Positions 39,487 through 49,112 of a stretch of DNA of 53,166 bases are shown here, piece after piece (the stretch's first letter is position 1; the number at the start of each line of letters is the position of its first letter). The notes below the pieces were generated by a model. It saw only the letters and a list, made by a program, of their open reading frames with translations, had not been told where the DNA came from and did not search any database. The stretch is from DATEVL01 sp964448245. GTDB taxonomy: Bacteria > Chloroflexota > Anaerolineae > Anaerolineales > E44-bin32. A program made the position numbers and the translations under genes. The stretch covers positions 1 to 53,166 of the forward strand of contig CAYUWF010000003.1 of assembly GCA_964448245.1 (NCBI GenBank), in the 5' to 3' direction.

Positions 39487-40710
39487 TCAGGCCCTGGCGG
39501 CCGCGGCGAAAGTGTCCGGGTCAAGCCATTCGACGCGGCAGCCGTCTCGTTCCAGGTGGGCCGTCATCTGTTCATCGATCGATCCGATCGTGCCAAGGAC
39601 CGTGACGCGTTCGGCCAACCTGGCCTCGGCCGGCGAGCAACCGACGGCGCCCGGAGTTCGCAAGGCGACCTGGCCGGCGAGCGCCCACAGCATCGGGTCG
39701 GCGCTGCCAGGCGGCAGGAGAATGTAGTGTGCCAGCGACTTGGGGCGCTGCCTCTTGGCCGCCGCCAGCAGCGCGCCACGCACCATGTCGACATCGCGCT
39801 TCGGTTGATCGGGCGCGCTGTACCACGCGGCGTAGGCTTCAGAAGAGGTGGGCGAGGCGGTCAGCAGGAAGAAGGCGAAGGCCTGCAGCGTGGCCGGGGC
39901 GTCCGGCCCCATCAGCCACCGCGCCACACCGGCGTTCTGTTCGAAAGACGAGGCGTCGTCGGTCGTGGTGCGAGCCGGCAGCGCTCCGCCGCCGATCACG
40001 TACACAGGGAGCGCCTTCCCGATAGCGGTCTGCCCGATGGCGGTGTACCACTCGGGGAGGCGGAGGCCGCGCTGATCTTGAGAACCCTCGGGCGTGTGAT
40101 ACGGCCGACTCTCGGGCCACGCCTGCGGGCCGCCGGCGCCCCAGTCGAGGGCGCGCCCATAGGTCCAGGTGTACGCGCCGAGGGCCAGGCGATCCAGCAG
40201 CGACTCCTGCCCGCGGCGGGCAAGACCGCGCAACGTCCCCTCGAGGAAGGCCGTGTCCCAGTAGTCGCCTCCGGGCTCGAGCGGCGAGACCATCGGCACC
40301 ATCCCCAGTTCGGCCTGGAGATTCCAGAGCGGGAGGGCGCGGTCGATGAAGCGTTCGACGATGCCGACGCGGCTCCACTCGGACGACTCCCAACTGGAGC
40401 GCAGGTTGGGCTTGTCGAAAAGGACCACGTGGCGCACGCCCCAGGCGGCGTAGGCCCGCAGCAGGGGTTCGACGTCGGACGGATTCAGCCGGCCGACCGG
40501 CGCCGGCAGGTGGACGATCGGCTCGATGCCCTCGTCCAGGAGGCCGCGCAGGAAGTCCTCCGGGACGGAGCGCGAGGTCGAGGCCCGCAGGACGAGCCAG
40601 GCGGCGCCGAAGGAGCGCAGCACCGGGAGCCACGCTGCAAGATCCGCCGGACCGTAGTGGCGGTCGTCAGGGTAGTACTGGAACCCGAGACGGGAAACAG
40701 ATGGGAGCAT
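39487..40710 (-). CDS. TIM-barrel glycoside hydrolase-like protein, unassigned
   Basis: A 407-residue soluble protein. LGFQYYPDDRHYGPADLAAWLPVLRSFGAAWLVLRAS, then EPIVHLPAPVG, RHVVLFDKPNLRSSW, GYTWTYGRALDWG and LPEWYTAIGQ look like a (beta/alpha)8 barrel, as in sugar hydrolases, with a C-terminal Rossmann-like half (VTVLGTIGSIDEQM...). No signal peptide; catalytic acids not assigned. ATG at 40710; the longer ORF enters an intergenic repeat. Ten bases before ftsZ, so probably co-transcribed. Confidence 0.7.
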   Translation of the reverse strand: MLPSVSRLGFQYYPDDRHYGPADLAAWLPVLRSFGAAWLVLRASTSRSVPEDFLRGLLDEGIEPIVHLPAPVGRLNPSDVEPLLRAYAAWGVRHVVLFDKPNLRSSWESSEWSRVGIVERFIDRALPLWNLQAELGMVPMVSPLEPGGDYWDTAFLEGTLRGLARRGQESLLDRLALGAYTWTYGRALDWGAGGPQAWPESRPYHTPEGSQDQRGLRLPEWYTAIGQTAIGKALPVYVIGGGALPARTTTDDASSFEQNAGVARWLMGPDAPATLQAFAFFLLTASPTSSEAYAAWYSAPDQPKRDVDMVRGALLAAAKRQRPKSLAHYILLPPGSADPMLWALAGQVALRTPGAVGCSPAEARLAERVTVLGTIGSIDEQMTAHLERDGCRVEWLDPDTFAAAARA

Positions 40711-40801
40711 GGGTGCCGTAGGGGCTCTTGTTGCAAGGAGCGTGCCGAGAGTGGCCGACCTGGCCCTGGAGCGGGTGGCCTCCATTCGGGCCCTGTCCAG
40801 A

Positions 40802-40990
40802 CCCCCACCCCTTACCCCTCCCCCGGTCCCGGGCTCCATGAATGGTCTGCTGGCTGCCGGGGGAGGGGAGAAATCCTCGAGAAAGGGGGAGAGCGGAGCT
40901 CTCCCCTTTCTCGAAAACCCTCCTCCTCTCCGCTTCTCGACCTGGATGGGTCCAAAGCTGGAGAGGAGAGGGGGTAGGGGAGGACGGGAT
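40802..40990. repeat. GC-rich two-hairpin repeat, copy B
   Basis: C-rich arm cccccaccccttacccctcc pairs with gggggaggggag (about 40858-40870). The second stem tcgagaaagggggagagc/gctctcccctttctcga (40877-40894, 40898-40914) has loop gga and one bulged G. A third segment gagaggagagggggtagggg lies at about 40963-40980. It occupies the 301-base gap between two leftward genes. Confidence 0.75.
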
Positions 40991-41011
40991 CCGCCTCAGC
41001 GATGAAGATCT

Positions 41012-43669
41012 CTAGCGGGAAACGGCAAGCTTCAGGACCTTTCCGGTCGAATCCAGCGTCAGGCGGGCGAAGTGGACGTGCTTGCGGCCGCCATCGGAGA
41101 TGTGCTTCGTGAGCGTCACGACCACGGTCTGCTGAGTCTCGGCCGGTGCGGACTTCATCCCGAGCTGGGAGCAAGGACACAGGTGGTCGCGACCGTCGCA
41201 GCCGCAATGTTGCGAGTGGACCTTGGCGTTGGCATCCGCCAGGCCGGGAAGGTACTGCGCCACGATCGTCTTGACCCGGTCGAGGGTCTCAGGTTGCAGA
41301 TCGTCCGCCGGGATGTTGGCAGCCCCCAGAGCACAGGCGATCTTCATGTCCTTCGGTCGGCGGCTGGGGCGGGCAGGCGCCTTGGGCGCCGTGCCGCGCG
41401 GCAGCGGCTGAGCGACGTAGAGCGGATCGCCGTACAGGACGAAGGAGATTAGCGTCTTCTGGTCCTCGCCGTCGAGGTAACCCTGGCGGCGGTGCATTTC
41501 CGCCACCAGGCTGAGCTTCGCCCGGCGTAGAGCCTCGCCCACGGGCAAGCCCAGATTGAGCTGGTCCCAGAAGTAGCGACCGAGGAGGTCGGCGGCGATC
41601 AGCGGCGGGGTGACCGACCCGTAAGAGATCTCGGTCGAACCGACGACGGCGTGCGAGCCCGAGGCGAGGAACTTCAGCGCGAGGGCGTCGTCGGCGGTGC
41701 GCTTGACGACGTGCGCGCCGTAGCAGGCTTCGCTGAAGACGACCTTCGGCGCGCGTCCACCGTTGACGATATCCTGCGGCCGCAGGGCGACCGGGAACTC
41801 GGTGTCGGCTTCTTTGTCGCGCAGCGGATCGCGGTGACCGAACCACTCCGGCGCGTCCTCGACGCCGTGCAGGTTGTAGTAGGAGAGAGTGCTCGGCCGG
41901 ACGGCCTGCGCCGGAAGAGCCCCGGCCTGGGTCGGCGGCGAGGTCAGCATGGCCTGCGGGTCGCCGATGGCGCGGAAGACGGCCATCGACGCCTTGCGCC
42001 AGATGCTGGCCGAGTAGCCGAGGGCGCGCGGCCGAGAGCCGAAGAAGCGACTGAAGCGGCGGCGTAGCCAGCCCCGCAATCGCTCGACGGGATTCGCCGG
42101 CCGATTGGCGAAAGCGTGGCCGACGGCGGCCTCGCGCAGGATGCGGACGAGCACGTCGGCGTCGTCCTCGCAGGGCAGGCGGCCCACGGGCCACTCGGGC
42201 GCCAGGTAGTTCTCGTCCGAGGTGCTGTAGGGGTTGTCGGAGGCGACGGACTCGTCGTCATCATCGGTGGGGTTGGGCAGGTGGTGGAACGGGATGATGC
42301 CGTCGCCGCCGACGATCAAGAGCGCCCCGATCATCTCCCCGCGGCGGGCCAGGGCGCGGTCCAGATCCGTCAGCCGCAGCTTCACCTGCCAGGCATTGCC
42401 CGGGTCGACGGGCGTCATGCGGAAAGCCTTGAGGGTCGTCGGGTCGTCGGGGTAGAAGACGTAGGACGACCAACCCGGGCGGCTGCGCATGGCGTCGGCC
42501 AGAGCGCGCACCGCCTCGTCGATGCGCGCGAAGCGGTCCTGGCCGAAGACCTGGGCCAGGCGCGTGCGGCTGCTCAGGACGATGTAGGCCGGCTGGCGCC
42601 GGTCGACATCGGTGGTGGCTTCGGGCGCGCGCAGACGTACCGCCAGGCGATCGAAGTCGGCGCGGATGCGCTCGATCTCCGGAGACTCGCGAGGATCCTT
42701 GTCCCCATTGTCTGGCCCGCGGAAAGACTCCCAGGGCTCGGGCTCGGGAGCCGGCCCGTCCGAGGCCCCCAGGACGGCGGCCGCGACGGCCGGGCCAAGG
42801 TCAACCGGCGCTGCGGAAGGCCGCGTCACCTCGGCACCGATCGCGGTCGCCCCCACGCCCGCCTCGGCGGCGGCGGACCTCGAGGCGGCGCCCGATCCAC
42901 CCAGCCGGTTGTCGCCCAGGATGGCGGCGACTTCGGCCGGGACGGGGCGGGAGATGTCGGCGGTGAGCTTCTCACTCCACAGAGACCGGTAGGCGTGGTC
43001 GCTTCCGAGCATCTTCAAGGCGACGCGCCCGGTCGGATCGTTGGACGCGGCGCGGTGGAGATACTCCACGGCGCGGGCATGCTCACCGCGGCGCAGCAGG
43101 TCGTCGGCCAGGGTCAGAGAGAAGGCGACGCACTCGGGCCACCGGTCGTGCGCGGCGCGTGCCGTGGCGACGGCGGCGGCGTTGTCGCCCGAGGCTTGCA
43201 GCGAGCGCATCAGGACCAGGGCGGGGAGGGGGATATCCGGGTCGGACTGCAGCGCTTCCTTGGCCTCTTCGACCGCCGCCTTGGCTTTGCCGGCTTCCAG
43301 ATGCGCCTGGGCGACCATTAGATGTCGGGACCACGAAGGAGCCCCGTCATCGCCGGCCTGCTTGCGCAGCGCGCGGCTGCTGGTGCTGGCCAGGCTGGCG
43401 CGCAGCGGATCGCCGGCGGCCCGGGCGGCTACGGCCAACAGGTCGTAGGCCTCGATAAACTCCGGATCGGCGGCGATGATCTGGCGCAGACGGCGTGAGG
43501 CCGAACCGGCATCGCCCTGCTCGACCTCGACCTGGGCCATCAGGAACTGGACCTCCAGGTCGTTCGGCCAGCGCGCCAGCCAATCGGCGGCCAGCGATCG
43601 GGCGTAGTCCAGCCGGCCGGCGGCGCGGGCCGCCTGCAGCAAACGGAAGAGCGAAGCGCGATCGATCAT
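41012..43669 (-). CDS. TPR protein with caspase-fold (C25/CHAT-like) protease domain
   Basis: An 885-residue cytoplasmic protein. Residues 1-230 form TPR helices. After an Ala/Pro-rich linker, about 340-760 resembles clan CD cysteine proteases (gingipain C25/CHAT): YIVLSSRTRL, GDGIIPFHHLPNP, WPVGRLPCED, His601 in YNLHG, Cys649 in SEACYGA, then FLASGSHAVVGSTEISYGS...AADLLGRYFWDQLNLGLPVGEALRRAK. The C-terminal ~110 residues hold CGCDGRDHLCPC (about 818-829), a likely metal site. The dyad is intact. The ATG overlaps the giant TPR gene stop (ATGA). Likely a regulated protease; substrate unknown. Confidence 0.85.
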   Translation of the reverse strand: MIDRASLFRLLQAARAAGRLDYARSLAADWLARWPNDLEVQFLMAQVEVEQGDAGSASRRLRQIIAADPEFIEAYDLLAVAARAAGDPLRASLASTSSRALRKQAGDDGAPSWSRHLMVAQAHLEAGKAKAAVEEAKEALQSDPDIPLPALVLMRSLQASGDNAAAVATARAAHDRWPECVAFSLTLADDLLRRGEHARAVEYLHRAASNDPTGRVALKMLGSDHAYRSLWSEKLTADISRPVPAEVAAILGDNRLGGSGAASRSAAAEAGVGATAIGAEVTRPSAAPVDLGPAVAAAVLGASDGPAPEPEPWESFRGPDNGDKDPRESPEIERIRADFDRLAVRLRAPEATTDVDRRQPAYIVLSSRTRLAQVFGQDRFARIDEAVRALADAMRSRPGWSSYVFYPDDPTTLKAFRMTPVDPGNAWQVKLRLTDLDRALARRGEMIGALLIVGGDGIIPFHHLPNPTDDDDESVASDNPYSTSDENYLAPEWPVGRLPCEDDADVLVRILREAAVGHAFANRPANPVERLRGWLRRRFSRFFGSRPRALGYSASIWRKASMAVFRAIGDPQAMLTSPPTQAGALPAQAVRPSTLSYYNLHGVEDAPEWFGHRDPLRDKEADTEFPVALRPQDIVNGGRAPKVVFSEACYGAHVVKRTADDALALKFLASGSHAVVGSTEISYGSVTPPLIAADLLGRYFWDQLNLGLPVGEALRRAKLSLVAEMHRRQGYLDGEDQKTLISFVLYGDPLYVAQPLPRGTAPKAPARPSRRPKDMKIACALGAANIPADDLQPETLDRVKTIVAQYLPGLADANAKVHSQHCGCDGRDHLCPCSQLGMKSAPAETQQTVVVTLTKHISDGGRKHVHFARLTLDSTGKVLKLAVSR

Positions 43670-46600
43670 GGGTTCACCGCCATCCGGTAGGTTCCGCCAT
43701 GGACGAACTCCAGGGCTCGAACGGCCGCCAACTGCTGGAGGGTCGCTGTGTCGGTGGGGTCGAGTTCTGCCGCGCGTTCAAGCATGCGTTCCGCCTCGCC
43801 GTAGGCCTTGAGCGCCTTGAAGACGTGAGCGGCGCGTCGGAAGGCCTCGGGGGCGCGCGGGTGGGCCTCGGCCGAGCGGCAATAGGCATCGAGGGCGTGG
43901 TCCAGCTCGCGCCGGGCCTCGTAGACCTGGCCGAGCTCGAGCGCCAGATCGGCCTCGAGAGGATTGAGTGTTTCAGCCTGCCGCAGCAGGTCGAGGGCGC
44001 GGTCAAGTTGACCCGATTTGCGCTCGACACGAGCCAGGCGGACATGCAGCGCGGCCGAACGCGGCGTCAGCCGCAGGGCCGCTTCCAGGGCCTGGCCGGC
44101 GGCCGGGAACCCCTCCGTCGCCTCGAGCGCCTCGGCCAGGGAGCGCCACGCGCCGTCGTCATCGGGATCCGTTGCCAGGTGGGCCCGCAATTCCTCCGCG
44201 GCCAGCCCGGCTCGACCAATTTCAATGAGCAGGCGAGTGCGAGTCTCCCGCAAGGCCGCGGGATCCTTGGCCACTGCCGCCGCGCGGTCGAGCAGCGCCA
44301 GAGCCTGGTCCGGCTCTCCCTGTTTGGCGGCGGCGGCCGCCAGGCAATGCAGGGCATCCGGCCGGTCGCCACCAAGACGGAGGGCACTCTCGGCCCAACG
44401 CCGCGCCTCGCGCATCTTGCCGGCCGCCAAGGCCGCCTGTGCCTGGCCGACGAGGTGTTCAGGCTCGGTCGGCGCGATGGAGGCGGCGCGCTCGAAGAGA
44501 GATTCCGCCTGGGTGACGTCTCCGCCGGCGAGGGCCAGCTCGCCTGCTTCGTGCCACACCTGCGCCTCTGATGGCAGCAGCGGAAGGAGGCGCTCGTACG
44601 CATGCAGCGATTCGCTCAGATGGCCGGCCTGGCGCAGGGCGCGAGCATAAGCCAGCCTCCAAGCGGTGTTCTCGGGATCGAGTTCGACCGCCGCCTGAAG
44701 ATGGGGGAGGGCCGAGTCGAGGTCGGTCTGTGCCAGGTACAAATCGGCCAGGGCGGCGTGCCAAGCAGGCTCGTCCGACCATTGGGCCAGGGCGGAATTC
44801 AAAGCAGCGATGGCCGAGTCGGAGTAGCCCTGGGCCAGGTGAGCGCGGGCCAATAGAGACTGCGCGGCGGGCCGCAACCCGGCATCCTCGGCGGCGTCGA
44901 CGAACGCCTGGCGCGCCAGCGATGGGTTGCCTCCATGAAGGTGGGCTACGCCGGCAAGGAGAGCCTGCCAGCTGGCACCGAGATCGTCGGGTTGGCACTG
45001 GCGCAGGACGTCCAGCGCGTCGAACGGGCGCCGGCAGCGGAGATGGGCGATAGCCAACGCTTCGAGCGGCCCGTTGACCGCCGGGTCGTCCGTCGAGGTC
45101 GATTGGAGCCCCTGCATGGCTTCTTCATCCTCGGGCGATCGGGTGAGCCGCAGACGGTAAGCGATGGAGCGCCCGGCCTCGGCCGCGCCGAGCGGGCCGG
45201 CGAGGCAGGTCTCGAGCCAGGTGATGAGCGAGTTGGAAGGGACATCCGGCCGAGGGGCATGCCGGCGCGCAAGCGCCGCCTCGCCGAAGAGCCAGCGGGC
45301 TTCCAGGACCCGCACGATGGTTTCCGCCAGAGCAGTCTCGCCGCGGGCATCGGTCGTCGAGAGGATCGGCGCCAGGGCCGTGAGGGCATCGTTCCAGTTG
45401 GCGAGCCGCAGCTCGGCGCGCGCCAGGGCCAACCGGTCGTCCGGCGTCGGCGAGTCCGGGCGCCGGGCCTCGACGATGGCCAGCTTGGCGGCGGCCAGAT
45501 CGCCGATCGACACGGCCGCTTCGGCGTAGAGAGCCCACGCGGCGGCGGAGATGGTGGGCAGGGAGGTCGCCTTGGTCAAGACTTCGAAAGCGCGGGCAGG
45601 CTGCTTGAGCCGCAGCCAGGCCTCGCCCAGTGCCGCAAGCGTGGGGCTGGTGGGGGCCTCGGCGGCGGCACGCGTCAGTAGGTCGACGGCCTCTTGCGCC
45701 GAGCCGTGGCGCAGCGTAGCCAGGCCGGCTTCGGCCAGCAAAGCTGCGTCGGCAGGGTGATGCCGCAGGCCTTCGGCGAACTGGTTGAGACCCGCCTCGA
45801 ACTCCTCGTTGTCGACCAGCGCCCTTGCCAGGGAGCGCTGGATGCGGACATCATTGGGAGTCAGCTCGAGCGTCTTGTGCCAGGCGCCGATCGATTCAGA
45901 CTGACGCCCGGCGGACCACAGCGCCGCCGCGCGGCGCGCCTGAATCTCGGCGTCCCCCGGGACGAGGCCGGCGACGTGGCTTAACGCGTCGATCGAGGTG
46001 GGGAGGTCCCCTGCGCCCTCGGCGACGTCGGCGAGTTCGATCCAAACCGAAGGTTCTTCCGGCTGCGCGGAGGCGACACCCTTGAGCAGGGTAGCGGCGC
46101 GCGTTGAGAGGCCGAGCCCGACCAGGACGTGGGCCGCCCGCCGGCGGAGAGCGAGATCACCCGGACCGGCCAGAGCTTTTTCGACGGCGCCCGCCGCCGC
46201 CGTGGATTCTCCCGCATGCAGGGAGGCTTCGGCTGCGTCGAGCCATAATCCTGCGTCCCCCTCGGCCTGCGCGGTGGCGCTGTGATAGGCCGCGGCGGCC
46301 CGCTTCCAGTCACCTGTCTGCTGAGCAACCGCCGCCAGGACGTGGAGACCGGCGCGGTTGGCCGGATCCGCGGTGAGAAGACTTTCGGCCGTCTGGCGGG
46401 CCTCATCGATCAGCGACACCGCGAGGTAGGCTCCTGCGAGCGGTTCAAGGAACTTCGGATCCTGCCCATCGGCGGCGCGCAGGGCCTCGAAGGTGCGAAT
46501 GGCGGAGAGCGTGTCGCCTGCCTGGAGCAGGCACTGTGCCCTGTGAAGCGCGGCGAACTTTGCCTGAGGCGCGTCGCGCGGCGCGGCTTGGAGGTACTCC

Positions 46601-48744
46601 GCGTAGCACTGAGCCGCTCGTTCGGCGTCTCCGGAGTCTTCGTAGGCGCGCGCCAGCCAGAAGGGAAGAGCCAGGTCGTGGGAGCCCAGCACCCGCGCGC
46701 GCAGCAATCGTCCTGCGGCGGTCCTGGCGCGCGCAGGGTCGGGCGGGACGTCGCCCATGAGCTCGAGGCGTCCGGAGATCAGCCAGGCCTCGGCCGGGGC
46801 GTTCTGCGGCAGGTGGGCGAAGAGGGTGCGGGCGGCATCGAATTCGCCCGTCGCCTCGTAGGCGGAGGCCAGGGCCATGCGCGTTTCCTGGTTCCCCGGC
46901 AGCCGACGATGTGCGTTGCGCAGGGGCTCCACGGCCTCCGCCGGACGTCCCAGGGCGAGCAACGCCGCACCAGTTTCAAGATTGGCCTGCGAATCGCGGG
47001 CATCGATCTCCAAGGCCTGGCGGGCGGATTCGAGGGCTTCGCTCGGGCGGCTTTGTACGCGGAGCCAGTGCGCGAGCGCGGCGTAGATCGGCGCGGCGCC
47101 GGGCGCCATCTGTGAGGCGCGCCTGAGCGTCTCGCCCGAGGCCTCGTCGTTTCCGAGGTCTTGATGGAGGCGGGACAGGCCGAGCCAAAGCGCCGGCTCG
47201 GATGGGTTTTCCTGTGCGGCGACCTCAAGCTGCGAGATTCCCTCGGCGCCGCGGCCTTCGGCAACCAGCACCTTTGCCCCCAGGAGGATCCGATCGAGCG
47301 ACGGCACGCCGGATGGGGATTCGAGGAGGAGAGCCTGGGCCTGTTGCGTATCGCCGAGGGCGATGGCGCAGTCGACGACTTTCTTCCACGTCGCCGGACG
47401 CGGGTCACCCGCAAGTGCCTTCAACGCGGCCAGCGCTTCCGCCGGTCGGCCAAGCCGCTGCAGCGCCTGGGCCTCGACCTCGATCGCCGAGGCGCTGGTG
47501 CTGTCGAGGGCCAGGGCCAATCGGGCCTGTGCCAGGGCGCCGTGATCGTCCCCACACTCCGCAAGCGCTTGCGCGTAGGCACAACGAGTTGACACATCCG
47601 AGGGGACCTCGGCCAGGGCGGCGCGAAACACGTCGAGCGCCAGGCCGGGCTCTCCGCACGCCACGAGGCCGAATGCGAGGGAAGGGCTGGCCTTCGGATC
47701 TCCGACCTCGAGCGCGTTGAGCGCGGACTCGATCAGGATGCCCCGGCCTTTTTCCACGGCGCCGCCTTGGAGGTATGCCGTTCCGGCGGCGAAGCCGAGA
47801 GAAGGCGTGGTCGAGGTGGGGGGCAACAAGGAGAGCGCCGCGGCGGCGTCGCCTTTCTCCACAAAGGACAGCGCAACGTTCGCCAGGCGCGCATCCGAAG
47901 GGCCGAATTGCAGGGCCTGTTGGCGTGCTTCAAGCGCGCTGACGATGTCTCCATCCTGCGCGGCGACGATGGCCAAACCGTCGGCAAGGGCTGCGAGCTC
48001 CCCTCGGCGCGTTTCCCACGCGTCCTGCAAGCGCCTGCGCAGAGTGCCCGGGGTAGGCCGACTTACAGGCGGGACGTCGGCCTTGGCGGAATCAGGCCGT
48101 CCCGCGGCGGCGGCGACGGCCGCAGCGAAGTTTGCCTCGCCGGCTTCGACCAGGCGCAGGAGAACAACATCCAAATGGGCCGCGGCGGCGGCAGCCAGGG
48201 CGCAGGCCGCTTCGTCGTCGGTGCCGTTGGCGCGCAGCGCGGCCGCCAGGGCGGCCAATGGCCGCCGGTCGCTCGACTCTGCAAGGCTGGCGGCAAGACG
48301 CTGCCGGTCGACGACGGCCTCCCAGGCGACGGCCAGTGGCGAGCGCCAATCGACGGGGACCGCGCTTATCATTCGCTCGACGCCCTGCGCGCCCTCGTCT
48401 CGCTCGGTGCGGAGGACTTCACCTGCCAAGATCAGGACGTCGTCCGCCGAGAGGTCGTCACCGGCCGACTGGCCCGAGAGCAACGCCTCAAGTCGGGCTG
48501 CCAGCGCAGGGGGCCACACGGAGGGCAGAGAAGTCAGGCTGGTGTGGCCGGTGGCGGCGACAAGCGCGGTGGCGGCAGGGGAGTCGCCTGACCCGGCCGA
48601 ACGGACAAGAGCGGCGTGCACCGGCTCTTCCTTGAGCCAGTCGAGTGCGCCCGGAACATGGAGCAGCCGCCGGAGAATGCCGGAGGTATTCTCCGCACCG
48701 ATCGCGTCCTGGAGGCGGGCGAAGGCTTCGTCGAGGGTCGCCAT
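43666..48744 (-). CDS. Giant TPR solenoid protein
   Basis: A 1692-residue, Ala/Leu-rich protein built of tandem 34-residue tetratricopeptide repeats from about residue 240 to the end (recurrent W/Y-LG-A..-G....A...Y..AL...P signature; roughly 40 repeats). The first ~230 residues are helical and less regular. There is no signal peptide, TM helix or enzymatic domain. It would be a very large scaffold, perhaps binding or restraining the protease encoded next. Its start lies 12 bases after the two-TM gene; its stop overlaps the protease gene. Confidence 0.93.
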   Translation of the reverse strand: MATLDEAFARLQDAIGAENTSGILRRLLHVPGALDWLKEEPVHAALVRSAGSGDSPAATALVAATGHTSLTSLPSVWPPALAARLEALLSGQSAGDDLSADDVLILAGEVLRTERDEGAQGVERMISAVPVDWRSPLAVAWEAVVDRQRLAASLAESSDRRPLAALAAALRANGTDDEAACALAAAAAAHLDVVLLRLVEAGEANFAAAVAAAAGRPDSAKADVPPVSRPTPGTLRRRLQDAWETRRGELAALADGLAIVAAQDGDIVSALEARQQALQFGPSDARLANVALSFVEKGDAAAALSLLPPTSTTPSLGFAAGTAYLQGGAVEKGRGILIESALNALEVGDPKASPSLAFGLVACGEPGLALDVFRAALAEVPSDVSTRCAYAQALAECGDDHGALAQARLALALDSTSASAIEVEAQALQRLGRPAEALAALKALAGDPRPATWKKVVDCAIALGDTQQAQALLLESPSGVPSLDRILLGAKVLVAEGRGAEGISQLEVAAQENPSEPALWLGLSRLHQDLGNDEASGETLRRASQMAPGAAPIYAALAHWLRVQSRPSEALESARQALEIDARDSQANLETGAALLALGRPAEAVEPLRNAHRRLPGNQETRMALASAYEATGEFDAARTLFAHLPQNAPAEAWLISGRLELMGDVPPDPARARTAAGRLLRARVLGSHDLALPFWLARAYEDSGDAERAAQCYAEYLQAAPRDAPQAKFAALHRAQCLLQAGDTLSAIRTFEALRAADGQDPKFLEPLAGAYLAVSLIDEARQTAESLLTADPANRAGLHVLAAVAQQTGDWKRAAAAYHSATAQAEGDAGLWLDAAEASLHAGESTAAAGAVEKALAGPGDLALRRRAAHVLVGLGLSTRAATLLKGVASAQPEEPSVWIELADVAEGAGDLPTSIDALSHVAGLVPGDAEIQARRAAALWSAGRQSESIGAWHKTLELTPNDVRIQRSLARALVDNEEFEAGLNQFAEGLRHHPADAALLAEAGLATLRHGSAQEAVDLLTRAAAEAPTSPTLAALGEAWLRLKQPARAFEVLTKATSLPTISAAAWALYAEAAVSIGDLAAAKLAIVEARRPDSPTPDDRLALARAELRLANWNDALTALAPILSTTDARGETALAETIVRVLEARWLFGEAALARRHAPRPDVPSNSLITWLETCLAGPLGAAEAGRSIAYRLRLTRSPEDEEAMQGLQSTSTDDPAVNGPLEALAIAHLRCRRPFDALDVLRQCQPDDLGASWQALLAGVAHLHGGNPSLARQAFVDAAEDAGLRPAAQSLLARAHLAQGYSDSAIAALNSALAQWSDEPAWHAALADLYLAQTDLDSALPHLQAAVELDPENTAWRLAYARALRQAGHLSESLHAYERLLPLLPSEAQVWHEAGELALAGGDVTQAESLFERAASIAPTEPEHLVGQAQAALAAGKMREARRWAESALRLGGDRPDALHCLAAAAAKQGEPDQALALLDRAAAVAKDPAALRETRTRLLIEIGRAGLAAEELRAHLATDPDDDGAWRSLAEALEATEGFPAAGQALEAALRLTPRSAALHVRLARVERKSGQLDRALDLLRQAETLNPLEADLALELGQVYEARRELDHALDAYCRSAEAHPRAPEAFRRAAHVFKALKAYGEAERMLERAAELDPTDTATLQQLAAVRALEFVHGGTYRMAVNP

Positions 48745-48756
48745 GAGACCGTCCTG

Positions 48757-49092
48757 CTAGACCGTCGCCCACTCGACCTGCGTCAGGATCCAGTACGAGG
48801 CCCCGATCATCATCAGGCCGAGCGTGATCAGGAAGACGCCCGTGCCGTTCGTGGTGCGGACGAGGTCGTTGAGCGAAGCCACCAGCGCTGAGGCGCTGCT
48901 GACCAGGCCGGTGACCTCTTCCGCCAGCCCCTTCTGAGCGAGGCGGGCGGTGTGGGCCGCCAGCATCTTGACCTCGGCCGAGTTGCCCCGCCCGATGAGG
49001 ACGAAGGCCCCGAGCAGGATGCACATGCAGCCCAGGATGAACACGGCCACGGAGATCACAATCTGAAAATCGCTGAGGTTCAGGGGAATCAT
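48757..49092 (-). CDS. Small membrane protein with two TM helices
   Basis: A 111-residue protein with TM1 (about 9-32, FQIVISVAVFILGCMCILLGAFV) and TM2 (about 83-105, GVFLITLGLMMIGASYWIL). Between them is a ~50-residue amphipathic helical segment (AEVKMLAAHTARLAQKGLAEEVTGLVSSASALVASLNDLVRT). The ATG at 49092 follows GGGAGG; the 13-residue upstream extension is rejected. It is the first gene of the operon with the TPR scaffold and protease, suggesting a membrane anchor or sensor for them. No known family recognised. Confidence 0.85.
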   Translation of the reverse strand: MIPLNLSDFQIVISVAVFILGCMCILLGAFVLIGRGNSAEVKMLAAHTARLAQKGLAEEVTGLVSSASALVASLNDLVRTTNGTGVFLITLGLMMIGASYWILTQVEWATV

Positions 49093-49112
49093 CTTTGCCT
49101 CCCGGTCGAGCG

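Noticed and set aside
39316..40977. 553-codon rightward ORF
   Set aside because: Shadow of ftsZ and the TIM-barrel gene, running on into an intergenic hairpin repeat.
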